Origin: Liolophura sinensis
Lineage: Eukaryota > Mollusca > Polyplacophora > Chitonida > Chitonidae
Direction: 5' to 3'
Length of the DNA stretch: 64,000 nt
NCBI RefSeq assembly: GCF_032854445.1
Contig: NW_027017958.1
Location: forward strand, 124,001-188,000
Within the stretch, counting starts at the first letter, position 1, and every line of letters begins with the position of its first letter. Of the stretch, positions 1-13,986 are shown one piece after another. Below the pieces are notes generated by a model. That model was given only the letters and a program-made list of their open reading frames with translations, had not been told where the DNA came from and ran no database searches. The position numbers were made by a program, and so were the translations under genes.

Positions 1-3000
1 TGTAATCATTATAATAGCATATTCAGTTACAAGATGAACATTATAATAACCTAATACCGTGTTCATTTACAAAATGAACATTAAAATTATTAAAATAGCA
101 CGTTCAGTGACAAAATGATCATTAAAATTATTATAATAGCATGCTCAGTTACAAGGTGAACATTGTAATCATTATAATAGCGTCAACGGTTACAAGATGA
201 ACATTGTAAAAGTTAAAATAGCATGTTCAGTTACGAAGTGAACATTATAATCATTATAATAGCATGCTCAGTTGCAAGATAAACATTGTAATCATTATAA
301 TATCATTTTCAGTTACAAGATGAAAATTGTAATCGACATAATAGCATGTTTAGTTGCATGATGAACATTGTAATCATTGTAATAGCATGTTCAGTTACAA
401 AGTAAACATTGTAATCATTATAATAGCCTTAACGGTTACAAAATCATCATTGTAATCAATATAATAGCATGCACAGTTACAAAATGAATATTGCAATCAT
501 TATATTAGCATATTTCATAACAAGATGAACATTGTAATCATTATTATAGCATATGTAGTTACAAGATGAACACTGTAATCATTATAAAAACATCATCAGT
601 TACAAGGTGGACATTGTAATCAGTGTAAAACCATGCTCAGTTGCAAAATGGACATTGTAATCATTACATTAGCGTGTTCAGTTACAAGATGAACATTGTA
701 ATCATTATAATATCATGCTCAGTTGCAAGATGAAGATTGTAATCGAGATAATAGCATGTTCAGTTACAAGATGAACATTGTAATCATTGTAATAGCATGT
801 TCAGTTACAAAGTGAACATTGTAATTAGTATACAAGCATGCTCAGTTGCAAAATGGACAGTGTAATCATTACAATAGCATATTCAGTTACAAGATGAACA
901 TTGTAATCATTATAATAATGTGCTCCGTTACAAGGTGAACATTGGAATCATTACAATAGCGTGCTCAGTTACAAGATGATCATTGTAATCATTAAAAAAA
1001 CATGCCCAGTTACAAGATGAACATTGTAAAAGGTATAATATCATGTTCAGTTACGAAGTGAACATTGTAATCATTACAAAAGCATGCTCAGTTGCATGAT
1101 AAACATTGTAATTATTAAAATATCATTTTCAGTTAAAAGATGAAGATTGTAATCGACATAATAGCATGTTCAGTTACAAGATAAACATTGTAATCATTGT
1201 AATAGCATGTTCAGTTACAAAGTAAACATTGTAATTATTATATTAGCGTCAACTGTTACAAAATCATCATTGTAATCAATATAATAGTATGCTCAGTTAC
1301 AAAATGAATATTGCAATTATTATATTAGCATATTTCATTACAAGATGAACATTGTAATCATTATTATAGCATATGTAGTTACAAGATAAACATTGTAATC
1401 ATTTTAAAAACATCATCAGTTACAAGGTGAACATTGTAATCAGTATAAAAGCATACTCAGTTGCAAAATGGACATTGTAATCATTATAATCATATTCACT
1501 TACAAGATGAATATTGTAATCATTATAATAACATCATCAGTTACAAAATAAACATTGTATTCATTATATTAGCACGTTCAATTACAAGATGAACATTGTA
1601 ATCATTATAAACAGCATGTTCAGTTGCAAGGTGAACATTGTAATCCTTATAAAAACATGCTCAGTTACAAGATGAACATTGTAATCATTATAATAGCATG
1701 TTCAGTTACAAGGTGGACATTGTAATCAGTATAAAAGCATGCTCAGTTGCAAAATGGACATTGTAATCATTACATTAGCATATTCACTTACAAGATGAAC
1801 ATTGTAATTATTATAATAACATCATCAGTTACAAAATGAACATTGTATTCATTATATTAGCACGTTAAACTACAAGATGAACATTGTAATCATTATAATA
1901 TCATGCTCAGTTTCAAGATGAAGATTGTAATCGACATAATAGCATGTTCAGTTACAAGATGAACATTGTAATCATTGTAATAGCATGTTCAGTTACAAAG
2001 TGAACATTGTAATCCTTATAATTGCATGTTCAGTTACAAGATGAACATTGTAATCATTATAAAAACATCATCAGTTGCAAGGTGAACATTGTTATCAGTA
2101 TACAAGCATGCTCAGTTGCAAAATGGACAGTGTAATCATTACAATAGCATAGTCAGTTACATGATGAACATTGTAATCATTATAATAATGTGCTCAGTTA
2201 CAAGGTGAACATTGTAATCATTACAATAGAGTGCTCAGTTACAAGATGAACATTGTAATCATTATAAAAACATCATCAGTTACAAGGTGAACATTGTAAT
2301 CAGTATAAAAGCATGCTCAGTTGCAAAATGGACATTGTAATCATTACATTAGCATATTCACTTACAAGATGAATATTGTAATCATTATAATAACATCATC
2401 AGTTACAAAATAAACATTGTATTCATTATATTAGCACGTTCATTTACAAGATGAACATTGTAATCATTATAAAAGCATGTTTAGTTGCAAGGTGAACATT
2501 GTAATCATTATAAAAACATGCTCAGTTACAAGATTAACATTGAAGTCATTATAATAGCATGTTCAGTTACAAGGTGGACATTGTAATCAGTATAAAAGCA
2601 TGCTCAGTTGGAGAATGGACATTATAATTATTACATTAGCATATTCAGTTACAAGATGAATATTGTTATCATTATAATAACATCATCAGTTACAAAATGA
2701 ACATTGTATTCATTATATTAGCACGTTCAATTACAAGATGATCATTGTAATCATTATAATATCATGCTCAGTTGCAAGATGAATATTGTAATCGACATAA
2801 TAGCATGTTCAGTTACAAGATGAACATTGTAATCATTGTAATAGCATGTTCAGTTACAAAGTGAACATTGTAATCCTTATAATTGCATGTTCAGTTACCA
2901 GATGAACATTGTAATCATTATAAAAACATCATCAGTTGCAAGGTGAACATTGTAATCAGTATTCAAGCATGCTCAGTTGCAAAATGGACATTGTAATCAT

Positions 3001-3106
3001 TACAATAGCATATTCAGGTACAAGATGATGTTGTAATCATTATAATAATGTGCTCAGTTACAAGATGAACATTGTAATCATTATAATAACATGTTCAGTT
3101 ACCAGA

Positions 3107-3135
3107 GAGAACGACGTTAAGACCCAAGCACTCAC
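3107..3135 (+). mobile_element. SINE A 3'-end remnant, copy 1 (type I)
   Basis: These 29 bp match the last part of the full-length SINE A at 37733-38100 (ACGACGTTAA, then CCAAGCACTCAC). They are flanked by the perfect 12-bp direct repeat TCAGTTACCAGA at 3095-3106 and 3136-3147. This is the signature expected of a severely 5'-truncated SINE insertion into a satellite monomer. Insert plus duplication is 41 bp, one monomer. It carries the type I base (GTTAAGACCC). Confidence 0.85.
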
Positions 3136-5358
3136 TCAGTTACCAGATGAACATTGTAATCATTATATTAGGATGTTCAGTTACAAGATGAACATTGTAA
3201 TCAATATAATAGCATATTCAGTTACAAAATGAACATTGTAATTATTGTAATGTTATGTTTAGTTACAAGATGAACATTGTTATCAATATCATAGCATGTT
3301 CAGTTACAACATGAACATTGTAATCATTATAATAGCATGCTCAATTACAAGATGAACATTGTAATCAGTAAAATAGCATGCTCAGTTACAAAATTAAAAT
3401 TGTAATCATTATACTAGTATGCTCAATTACAAGATGAACATTGTAATAATTATAATAGCTTGCTCAAATACGAGATGAGCAATGTAATTATTATAATAGC
3501 ATGCTCAATTAAAAGAAAAAAATTGTAATCAGTATAATAGCATGCTCAGTTACAAAATGAACATTGTAATCATTATACTAGTTTGCCCAGTTACAAGATG
3601 AACATTGTTATCAGTATAATGGCATGTTCAGTTACAACATGAACATTGTAATCATTATAATAGCATGTTCAGTTACAAGATGAACATTGTAATCAGTATA
3701 ATAGCATGCTCAGTTACAAAATTAATATTGTAATCATTATAATAGCGTCAACAGTTACAAAATCATCATTGTAATCAATATAATAGCATGCTCAGTTACA
3801 AAATTAATATTGCAGTTACTATATTAGCATATTTCATTACAAGATGAACATTGTAATCAGTATTATAGCATATGTAGTTACAAGATGAACATTGTAATCA
3901 TTATAAAAACATCATCAGTGACAAGGTGAACATTGTAATCAGTATAAAAGCATTGTCAGTTGCAAAATGGACATTGTAATCATTACATTAGCATATTAAC
4001 TTACAAGATGAATATTGTAATCATTATAATAACATCATCAGTTACAAAAAAACATTGTATTCATTATATTAGCACGTTCAATTACAAGATGAACATTGTA
4101 ATCATTATAAAAGCATGTTCAGTTACAAGGTGAACATTGTAATCATTATAAAAACATGCTCAGTTACTAGATGAACAATTAAATCATTATAATAGCATGT
4201 TCAGTTACAAGGTGGACATTTTAATCAGTATAAAAGCATGCTCAGTTGCAAAATGGACATTGTAATCATTACATTAGCATATTCAGTTACAAGATGAATA
4301 TTGTAACATTATAATAACATCATCAGTTACAAAATGAACATTGTATTTATTATATTAGCACGTTCAATTACAAGATGAACATTGTAATCATTATAATATC
4401 ATGCTCAGTTGCAAGATGAAGATTGTAATCGACATAATAGCATGTTCAGTTACAAGATGAACATTGTAATCATTGTAATAGCATGTTCAGTTACAAAGTG
4501 AACATTGTAATCCTTATAATTGTATGTTCAGTTACAAGATGAACATTGTAATCATAATAACAGCATGGTCAGTTACAAGATGAACACTGTAATCATTGTA
4601 ATAGCATGCTCAGTTACAAGATGAACATTGTAATCAGTATTATAGCATATTCGGTTACAGGATGAACATTGCAATAACCTAATACCGTGTTCAGTTACAA
4701 AATGAACATTAAAACTATTATAATATCACTTTCAGTGACATGGTGAACATTGTAATCATTATAATAGCATGTTCAGTTACGAGGTGATTATTGTAATTAC
4801 TAGAATAGCACGTTCAGTTACAAGACACCCTTTGTAATTATTATAATAGCATCTTCAGTTACAAGATAAACATTGTAATCATTATATTAGCACGTTTAGT
4901 TGAAACGTGAGGATTGTAATTGATATAATAGCATGTTCAGTTACAAGATAAATATTTTAGTTATTGTAATGGCATGTTCATTTACAAGGTGAACATTGTA
5001 ATCATTATAATAACATGTTTACTTACAAGATGATCATTGTAATCATCATATTAGGACGTTCAGTTACAAGATGAACATTGTAATTATTATAAAAGCATGT
5101 TCACTTACTAAATGAACATTGTAATTATTATAATATCATGCTTAGTTACAAGATGAACATTGTTATCAGTATAATAGCATGTTCAGTAACAACATAAACA
5201 TTGTAATCATTATAATAGCATGCTCAATTACAAGATGAACATTGTAATCAGTATAATAGCATGCTCAGTTACAAAATTAACAATGTAATCATTATACTAG
5301 TATGCTCAGTTACAAGATGAACATTGTAATCATTATAATAACATGTTCAGTTACCAGA

Positions 5359-5387
5359 GAGAACGACGTTAAGACCCAAGCACTCAC
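5359..5387 (+). mobile_element. SINE A 3'-end remnant, copy 2 (type I)
   Basis: Same 29-bp remnant and same flanking TCAGTTACCAGA duplication as at 3107. It is the second remnant within H1, 2252 bp downstream of the first, and has the type I base (GTTAAGACCC). Confidence 0.85.
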
Positions 5388-7423
5388 TCAGTTACCAGAT
5401 GAACATTGTAATCAGTATATTAGGATGTTCAGTTACAAGATGAACATTGTAATCAATATAATAGCATATTCAGTTACAAAGTGAACATTGTAATCGACAT
5501 AATAGCATGTTTAGTTACAAAATGAACATTGTAATCATTATACTAGTATGCCCAGTTACAAGATGAACATTGTTATCAGTATAATGGCATGTTCAGTTAC
5601 AACATGAACATTGTAATCATTATAATAGCATGTTCAGTTACAAGATGAACATTGTAATCAGTATAATAGCATGCTCAGTTACAAAATTAATATTGTAATC
5701 ATTATAATAGCGTCAACGGTTACAAAATCATCATTGTAATCAATATAATAGCATGCTCAGTTACAAAATTAATATTGCAGTTACTATATTAGCATATTTC
5801 ATTACAAGATGAACATTGTAATCAGTATTATAGCATATGTAGTTACAAGATGAACATTGTAATCATTATAAAAACATCATCAGTGACAAGGTGAACATTG
5901 TAATCAGTATAAAAGCATTGTCAGTTGCAAAATGGACATTGTAATCATTACATTAGCATATTAACTTACAAGATGAATATTGTAATCATTATAATAACAT
6001 CATCAGTTACAAACAAACATTGTATTCATTATATTAGCACGTTCAATTACAAGATGAACATTGTAATCATTATAAAAGCATGTTCAGTTACAAGGTGAAC
6101 ATTGTAATCATTATAAAAACATGCTCAGTTACTAGATGAACATTTAAATCATTATAATAGCATGTTCAGTTACAAGGTGGACATTTTAATCAGTATAAAA
6201 GCATGCTCAGTTGCAAAATGGACATTGTAATCATTACATTAGCATATTCAGTTACAAGATGAATATTGTAACATTATAATAACATCATCAGTTACAAAAT
6301 GAACATTGTATTCATTATATTAGCACGTTCAATTACAAGATGAACATTGTAATCATTATAATATCATGCTCAGTTGCAAGATGAAGATTGTAATCGACAT
6401 AATAGCATGTTCAGTTACAAGATGAACATTGTAATCATTGTAATAGCATGTTCAGTTACAAAGTGAACATTGTAATCGACATAATAGCATGTTTAGTTAC
6501 AAGATGAACATTGTAATCATTGTAATAGCATGTTCAGTTACAAAGTGAACATTGTAATCAACATAATAGCATGTTCAGTTACAAGATGAACATTGTAATC
6601 ATTATAAAAACATCATCAGTTGCAAGGTGAACATTGTAATTAGAATACAAGCATGCTCAGTTGCAAAATGGACATTGTAATCATTACAATAGCATATTTA
6701 GGTACAAGATGAACATTGTAATCATTATAATAATGTGCTCAGTTACAAGGTGAACATTGTAATCATTACAATAGGGTGCTCAGTTACAATATGAACATTG
6801 TAATTATTATAATAGCATGTTCAGTTACAGGATGAACATTGTAATAATTTAATAGCGTGTTCAGTTACAAAATGAACATTGAAACCATTATAAGAGAATG
6901 TTCAGTGCCAAGATAAACATTGCAATCATTATAATAGCATATTCAGTTACAAGATGAACATTATAATAACCTAATACTGTGTTCAGTTACAAAATGAACA
7001 TTAAAATTGTTATAATAGCACGTTCAGTGACAAGGTGAACATTTAAATCATTATAATAGCATGCTCAGTTACAAGGTGAACATTGTAATCATTATAATAG
7101 CGTCAACTGTTACAAAATCATCATTATAATCAATATAATAGCATGCCTAGTTGCAAAATGAATATTGCAATCATTATATTAGCATATTTCATTACAAGAT
7201 GAACATTGTAATCATTATTATAGCATATGTAGTTATAAGATGAGCATTGTAATCAGTATAAAAGCATGTTCTGTTGCAAAATGAACATTGTAATCATTAT
7301 TTTAGCATGTTCAGTTACAAGATGAACATTGTAATCATAATAACAGCATGGTCAGTTACAAGACGAACACTGTAATCATTGTAATAGCATGTTCAGTTAC
7401 TAGATTACCATTGTAATAATTTA

Positions 7424-7995
7424 ATAGCGTGTTCAGTTACAAAATGAACATTGAAATCATTATAATAGAATGTTCATTGGCAAGATGAACATTGTAATCA
7501 TTATAATAGCATATTCAGTTACAAGATGAACATTATAATAACCTAATACCGTGTTCATTTACAAAATGAACATTAAAATTATTAAAATAGCACGTTCAGT
7601 GACAAAATGATCATTAAAATTATTATAATAGCATGCTCAGTTACAAGGTGAACATTGTAATCATTATAATAGCGTCAACGGTTACAAGATGAACATTGTA
7701 AAAGTTAAAATAGCGTGTTCAGATACAAAATGAACATTGAAATCATTATAATAGAATGTTCAGTGGCAAGATAAACATTGTAATCATTATAATAGCATAT
7801 TCAGTTACAAGATGAACATTATAATAACCTAATACCGTGTTCATTTACAAAATGAACATTAAAATTATTAAAATAGCACGTTCAGTGACAAAATGATCAT
7901 TAAAATTATTATAATAGCATGCTCAGTTACAAGGTGAACATTGTAATCATTATAATAGCGTCAACGGTTACAAGATGAACATTGTAAAAGTTAAA
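7424..7995 (+). repeat. 286-bp (7-monomer) tandem duplication inside the HOR
   Basis: GCGTCAACGG followed by TTACAAGATG occurs at 7672 and 7958, 286 bp apart, which is close to 7 x 41. The two halves are distinguishable: the first has GTTCAGTTACAAAATG and TTCATTGGCAAG, the second GTTCAGATACAAAATG and TTCAGTGGCAAG. The same doubled form follows the TAGATTACCA anchor in H3 (to 14544), H4 (to 20887) and H6 (to 62290), where anchor to last GCGTCAACGG is always 557 bp. H5 has the single form (55184 to 55455, 271 bp). Confidence 0.85.
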
Positions 7996-9142
7996 ATAGC
8001 ATGTTCAGTTACGAAGTGAACATTATAATCATTATAATAGCATGCTCAGTTGCAAGATAAACATTGTAATCATTATAATATCATTTTCAGTTACAAGATG
8101 AAAATTGTAATCGACATAATAGCATGTTTAGTTGCATGATGAACATTGTAATCATTGTAATAGCATGTTCAGTTACAAAGTAAACATTGTAATCATTATA
8201 ATAGCCTTAACGGTTACAAAATCATCATTGTAATCAATATAATAGCATGCACAGTTACAAAATGAATATTGCAATCATTATATTAGCATATTTCATAAGA
8301 TGAACATTGTAATCATTATTATAGCATATGTAGTTACAAGATGAACACTGTAATCATTATAAAAACATCATCAGTTACAAGGTGGACATTGTAATCAGTG
8401 TAAAACCATGCTCAGTTGCAAAATGGACATTGTAATCATTACATTAGCATGTTCAGTTACAAGATGAACATTGTAATCATTATAATATCATGCTCAGTTG
8501 CAAGATGAAGATTGTAATCGAGATAATAGCATGTTCAGTTACAAGATGAACATTGTAATCATTGTAATAGCATGTTCAGTTACAAAGTGAACATTGTAAT
8601 TGGTATACAAGCATGCTCAGTTGCAAAATGGACATTGTAATCATTACAATAGCATATTCAGTTACAAGATGAACATTGTAATTATTATAATAATGTGCTC
8701 CGTTACAAGGTGAACATTGGAATCATTACAATAGCGTGCTCAGTTACAAGATGATCATTGTAATCATTAAAAAAACATGCCCAGTTACAAGATGAACATT
8801 GTAAAAGGTATAATATCATGTTCAGTTACGAAGTGAACATTGTAATCATTACAAAAGCATGCTCAGTTGCATGATAAACATTGTAATCATTAAAATATCA
8901 TTTTCAGTTAAAAGATGAAGATTGTAATCGACATAATAGCATGTTCAGTTACAAGATAAACATTGTAATCATTGTAATAGCATGTTCAGTTACAAAGTAA
9001 ACATTGTAATTATTATATTAGCGTCAACTGTTACAAAATCATCATTGTAATCAATATAATAGTATGCTCAGTTACAAAATGAATATTGCAATTATTATAT
9101 TAGCATATTTCATTACAAGATGAACATTGTAATCATTATTAT

Positions 9143-9878
9143 AGCATATGTAGTTACAAGATAAACATTGTAATCATTTTAAAAACATCATCAGTTACAA
9201 GGTGAACATTGTAATCAGTATAAAAGCATACTCAGTTGCAAAATGGACATTGTAATCATTATAATCATATTCACTTACAAGATGAATATTGTAATCATTA
9301 TAATAACATCATCAGTTACAAAATAAACATTGTATTCATTATATTAGCACGTTCAATTACAAGATGAACATTGTAATCATTATAAACAGCATGTTCAGTT
9401 GCAAGGTGAACATTGTAATCATTATAATAACATGCTCAGTTACAAGATGAACATTGTAATCATTATAATAGCATGTTCAGTTACAAGGTGGACATTGTAA
9501 TCATTATTATAGCATATGTAGTTGCAAGATAAACATTGTAATCATTTTAAAAACATCATCAGTTACAAGGTGAACATTGTAATCAGTATAAAAGCATACT
9601 CAGTTGCAAAATGGACATTGTAATCATTATAATCATATTCACTTACAAGATGAATATTGTAATCATTATAATAACATCATCAGTTACAAAATAAACATTG
9701 TATTCATTATATTAGCACGTTCAATTACAAGATGAACATTGTAATCATTATAAACAGCATGTTCAGTTGCAAGGTGAACATTGTAATCCTTATAAAAACA
9801 TGCTCAGTTACAAAATGAACATTGTAATCATTATAATAGCATGTTCAGTTACAAGGTGGACATTGTAATCATTATTAT
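9143..9878 (+). repeat. 368-bp (9-monomer) tandem duplication in H2
   Basis: The variant AGCATATGTAGTT occurs at 9143, 9511 and 9879, spaced 368 bp each time. The intervening blocks share ATTTTAAAAACATCATC, GCATACTCAGTTGC and ATTATAATCATATTCAC. H1 (about 1367), H4 (about 22077) and H5 (about 56645) have this block only once. H3 has it doubled at 15732 and 16100. This shared gain groups H2 with H3. Confidence 0.85.
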
Positions 9879-11944
9879 AGCATATGTAGTTACAAGATAA
9901 ACATTGTAATCATTTTAAAAACATCATCAGTTACAAGGTGGACATTGTAATCAGTATAAAAGCATGCTCAGTTGCAAAATGGACATTGTAATCATTACAT
10001 TAGCATATTCACTTACAAGATGAACATTGTAATTATTATAATAACATCATCAGTTACAAAATGAACATTGTATTTATTATATTAGCACGTTAAACTACAA
10101 GATGAACATTGTAATCATTATAATATCATGCTCAGTTTTAAGATGAAGATTGTAATCGACATAATAGCATGTTCAGTTACAAGATGAACATTGTAATCAT
10201 TGTAATAGCATGTTCAGTTACAAAGTGAACATTGTAATCCTTATAATTGCATGTTCAGTTACAAGATGAACATTGTAATCATTATAAAAACATCATCAGT
10301 TGCAAGGTCAACATTGTTATCAGTATACAAGCATGCTCAGTTGCAAAATGGACAGTGTAATCATTACAATAGCATATTCAGTTACATGATGAACATTGTA
10401 ATCATTATAATAATGTGCTCAGTTACAAGGTGAACATTGTAATCATTACAATAGCGTGCTCAGTTACAAGATGAACATTGTAATCATTATAAAAACATCA
10501 TCAGTTACAAGGTGAACATTGTAATCATTATAAAAACATCATCAGTTACAAGGTGAACATTGTAATCAGTATAAAAGCATGCTCAGTTGCAAAATGGACA
10601 TTGTAATCATTACATTAGCATATTCACTTACAAGATGAATATTGTAATCATTATAATAACATCATCAGTTACAAAATAAACATTGTATTCATTATATTAG
10701 CACGTTCAATTACAAGATGAACATTGTAATCATTATAAAAGCATGTTTAGTTGCAAGGTGAACATTGTAATCATTATAAAAACATGCTCAGTTACAAGAT
10801 TAACATTGAAGTCATTATAATAGCATGTTCAGTTACAAGGTGGACATTGTAATCAGTATAAAAGCATGCTCAGTTGGAGAATGGACATTATAATTATTAC
10901 ATTAGCATATTCAGTTACAAGATGAATATTGTAATCATTATAATAACATCATCAGTTACAAAATGAACATTGTATTCATTATATTAGCACGTTCAATTAC
11001 AAGATGATCATTGTAATCATTATAATATCATGCTCAGTTGCAAGATGAATATTGTAATCGACATAATAGCATGTTCAGTTAAAAGATGAACATTGTAATC
11101 ATTGTAATAGCATGTTCAGTTACAAAGTGAACATTGTAATCCTTATAATTGCATGTTCAGTTACCAGATGAACATTGTAATCATTATAAAAACATCATCA
11201 GTTGCAAGGTGAACATTGTAATCAGTATACAAGCATGCTCAGTTGCAAAATGGACATTGTAATCATTACAATAGCATATTCAGGTACAAGATGATGTTGT
11301 AATCATTATAATAATGTGCTCAGTTACAAGGTGAACATTGTAATCATTACAATATCGTGCTCAGTTACAATATGAACATTGTAATAATTTAATAGCGTGT
11401 TCAGTTACAAAATAAACATTGAAACCATTATAAGAGAATGTTCAGTGCCAAGATAAACATTGCAATCATTATAATAGCATATTCAGTTACAAGATGAACA
11501 TTATAATAACCTAATACTGTGTTCAGTTACAAAATGAACATTAAAATTGTGATAATAGCACGTTCAGTGACAAGGTGAACATTTAAATCATTATAATAGC
11601 ATGTTCAGTTACAACATGAACATTGTAATCATTATAATAGCATGCTCAATTACAAGATGAACATTGTAATCAGTAAAATAGCATGCTCAGTTACAAAATT
11701 AAAATTGTAATCATTATACTAGTATGCTCAATTACAAGATGAACATTGTAATAATTATAATAGCTTGCTCAAATACGAGATGAGCAATGTAATTATTATA
11801 ATAGCATGCTCAATTAAAAGAAAAAAATTGTAATCAGTATAATAGCATGCTCAGTTACAAAATGAACATTGTAATCATTATACTAGTATGCTCAGTTACA
11901 AGATGAACATTGTAATCATTATAATAACATGTTCAGTTACCAGA

Positions 11945-11973
11945 GAGAACGACGTTAAGACCCAAGCACTCAC
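11945..11973 (+). mobile_element. SINE A 3'-end remnant, copy 3 (type I)
   Basis: Same remnant in H2, 6586 bp from copy 2, with TCAGTTACCAGA on both sides and GTTAAGACCC. Confidence 0.85.
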
Positions 11974-13986
11974 TCAGTTACCAGATGAACATTGTAATCA
12001 GTATATTAGGATGTTCAGTTACAAGATGAACATTGTAATCAATATAATAGCATATTCAGTTACAAAGTGAACATTGTAATCGACATAATAGCATGTTTAG
12101 TTACAAAATGAACATTGTAATCATTATACTAGTATGCCCAGTTACAAGATGAACATTGTTATCAGTATAATGGCATGTTCAGTTACAACATGAACATTGT
12201 AATCATTATAATAGCATGTTCAGTTACAAGATGAACATTGTAATCAGTATAATAGCATGCTCAGTTACAAAATTAATATTGTAATCATTATAATAGCGTC
12301 AACGGTTACAAAATCATCATTGTAATCAATATAATAGCATGCTCAGTTACAAAATTAATATTGCAGTTACTATATTAGCATATTTCATTACAAGATGAAC
12401 ATTGTAATCAGTATTATAGCATATGTAGTTACAAGATGAACATTGTAATCATTATAAAAACATCATCAGTGACAAGGTGAACATTGTAATCAGTATAAAA
12501 GCATTGTCAGTTGCAAAATGGACATTGTAATCATTACATTAGCATATTAACTTACAAGATGAATATTGTAATCATTATAATAACATCATCAGTTACAAAC
12601 AAACATTGTATTCATTATATTAGCACGTTCAATTACAAGATGAACATTGTAATCATTATAAAAGCATGTTCAGTTACAAGGTGAACATTGTAATCATTAT
12701 AAAAACATGCTCAGTTACTAGATGAACATTTAAATCATTATAATAGCATGTTCAGTTACAAGGTGGACATTTTAATCAGTATAAAAGCATGCTCAGTTGC
12801 AAAATGGACATTGTAATCATTACATTAGCATATTCAGTTACAAGATGAATATTGTAACATTATAATAACATCATCAGTTACAAAATGAACATTGTATTCA
12901 TTATATTAGCACGTTCAATTACAAGATGAACATTGTAATCATTATAATATCATGCTCAGTTGCAAGATGAAGATTGTAATCGACATAATAGCATGTTCAG
13001 TTACAAGATGAACATTGTAATCATTGTAATAGCATGTTCAGTTACAAAGTGAACATTGTAATCGACATAATAGCATGTTTAGTTACAAGATGAACATTGT
13101 AATCATTGTAATAGCATGTTCAGTTACAAAGTGAACATTGTAATCAACATAATAGCATGTTCAGTTACAAGATGAACATTGTAATCATTATAAAAACATC
13201 ATCAGTTGCAAGGTGAACATTGTAATTAGAATACAAGCATGCTCAGTTGCAAAATGGACATTGTAATCATTACAATAGCATATTTAGGTACAAGATGAAC
13301 ATTGTAATCATTATAATAATGTGCTCAGTTACAAGGTGAACATTGTAATCATTACAATATGGTGCTCAGTTACAATATGAACATTGTAATTATTATAATA
13401 GCATGTTCAGTTACAGGATGAACATTGTAATAATTTAATAGCGTGTTCAGTTACAAAATGAACATTGAAACCATTATAAGAGAATGTTCAGTGCCAAGAT
13501 AAACATTGCAATCATTATAATAGCATATTCAGTTACAAGATGAACATTATAATAACCTAATACTGTGTTCAGTTACAAAATGAACATTAAAATTGTTATA
13601 ATAGCACGTTCAGTGACAAGGTGAACATTTAAATCATTATAATAGCATGCTCAGTTACAAGGTGAACATTGTAATCATTATAATAGCGTCAACTGTTACA
13701 AAATCATCATTATAATCAATATAATAGCATGCCTAGTTGCAAAATGAATATTGCAATCATTATATTAGCATATTTCATTACAAGATGAACATTGTAATCA
13801 TTATTATAGCATATGTAGTTATAAGATGAGCATTGTAATCAGTATAAAAGCATGTTCTGTTGCAAAATGAACATTGTAATCATTATTTTAGCATGTTCAG
13901 TTACAAGATGAACATTGTAATCATAATAACAGCATGGTCAGTTACAAGACGAACACTGTAATCATTGTAATAGCATGTTCAGTTAC

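Larger units (their letters stand above)
1..7400 (+). repeat. Higher-order repeat copy H1 (left end cut by window)
   Basis: First copy of the long HOR. Position 180 (GCGTCAACGG followed by TTACAAGATG and AAAAGTTAAAATAGCATG) aligns with 7958, 14544, 20887, 55455 and 62290. From that anchor to the SINE remnant landmark near 5302 is 5122 bp, against 3930 bp in H2 and 4179 bp in H4 and H5, so H1 carries extra internal sequence. The monomers around 3576 (TACTAGTTTGCCC) and 5541 (TACTAGTATGCCC) begin matching stretches 1965 bp apart. H1 therefore holds two SINE remnants, at 3107 and 5359. Confidence 0.85.
7401..13986 (+). repeat. Higher-order repeat copy H2 (6586 bp)
   Basis: The copy is delimited by the rare variant monomer containing TAGATTACCA, which starts at 7401 and again at 13987. 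H2 and H3 are nearly identical by eye. Near 8290 H2 lacks three bases present in H3 (TTTCATAAGATG against TTTCATAACAAGATG). H2 contains the 286-bp and 368-bp internal duplications described separately, and one SINE remnant at 11945. Confidence 0.88.

Noticed and set aside
3050-3232. Recurrent 60-66-codon open frames in the satellite (also at 5302, 10251, 11888, 16840, 25066, 27153, 32133, 36532, 45324, 49723, 59634)
   Set aside because: They are reading-through of AT-rich monomers. The 41-bp period shifts frame each monomer, the peptides only translate the repeat, and several frames run straight through the SINE remnant.
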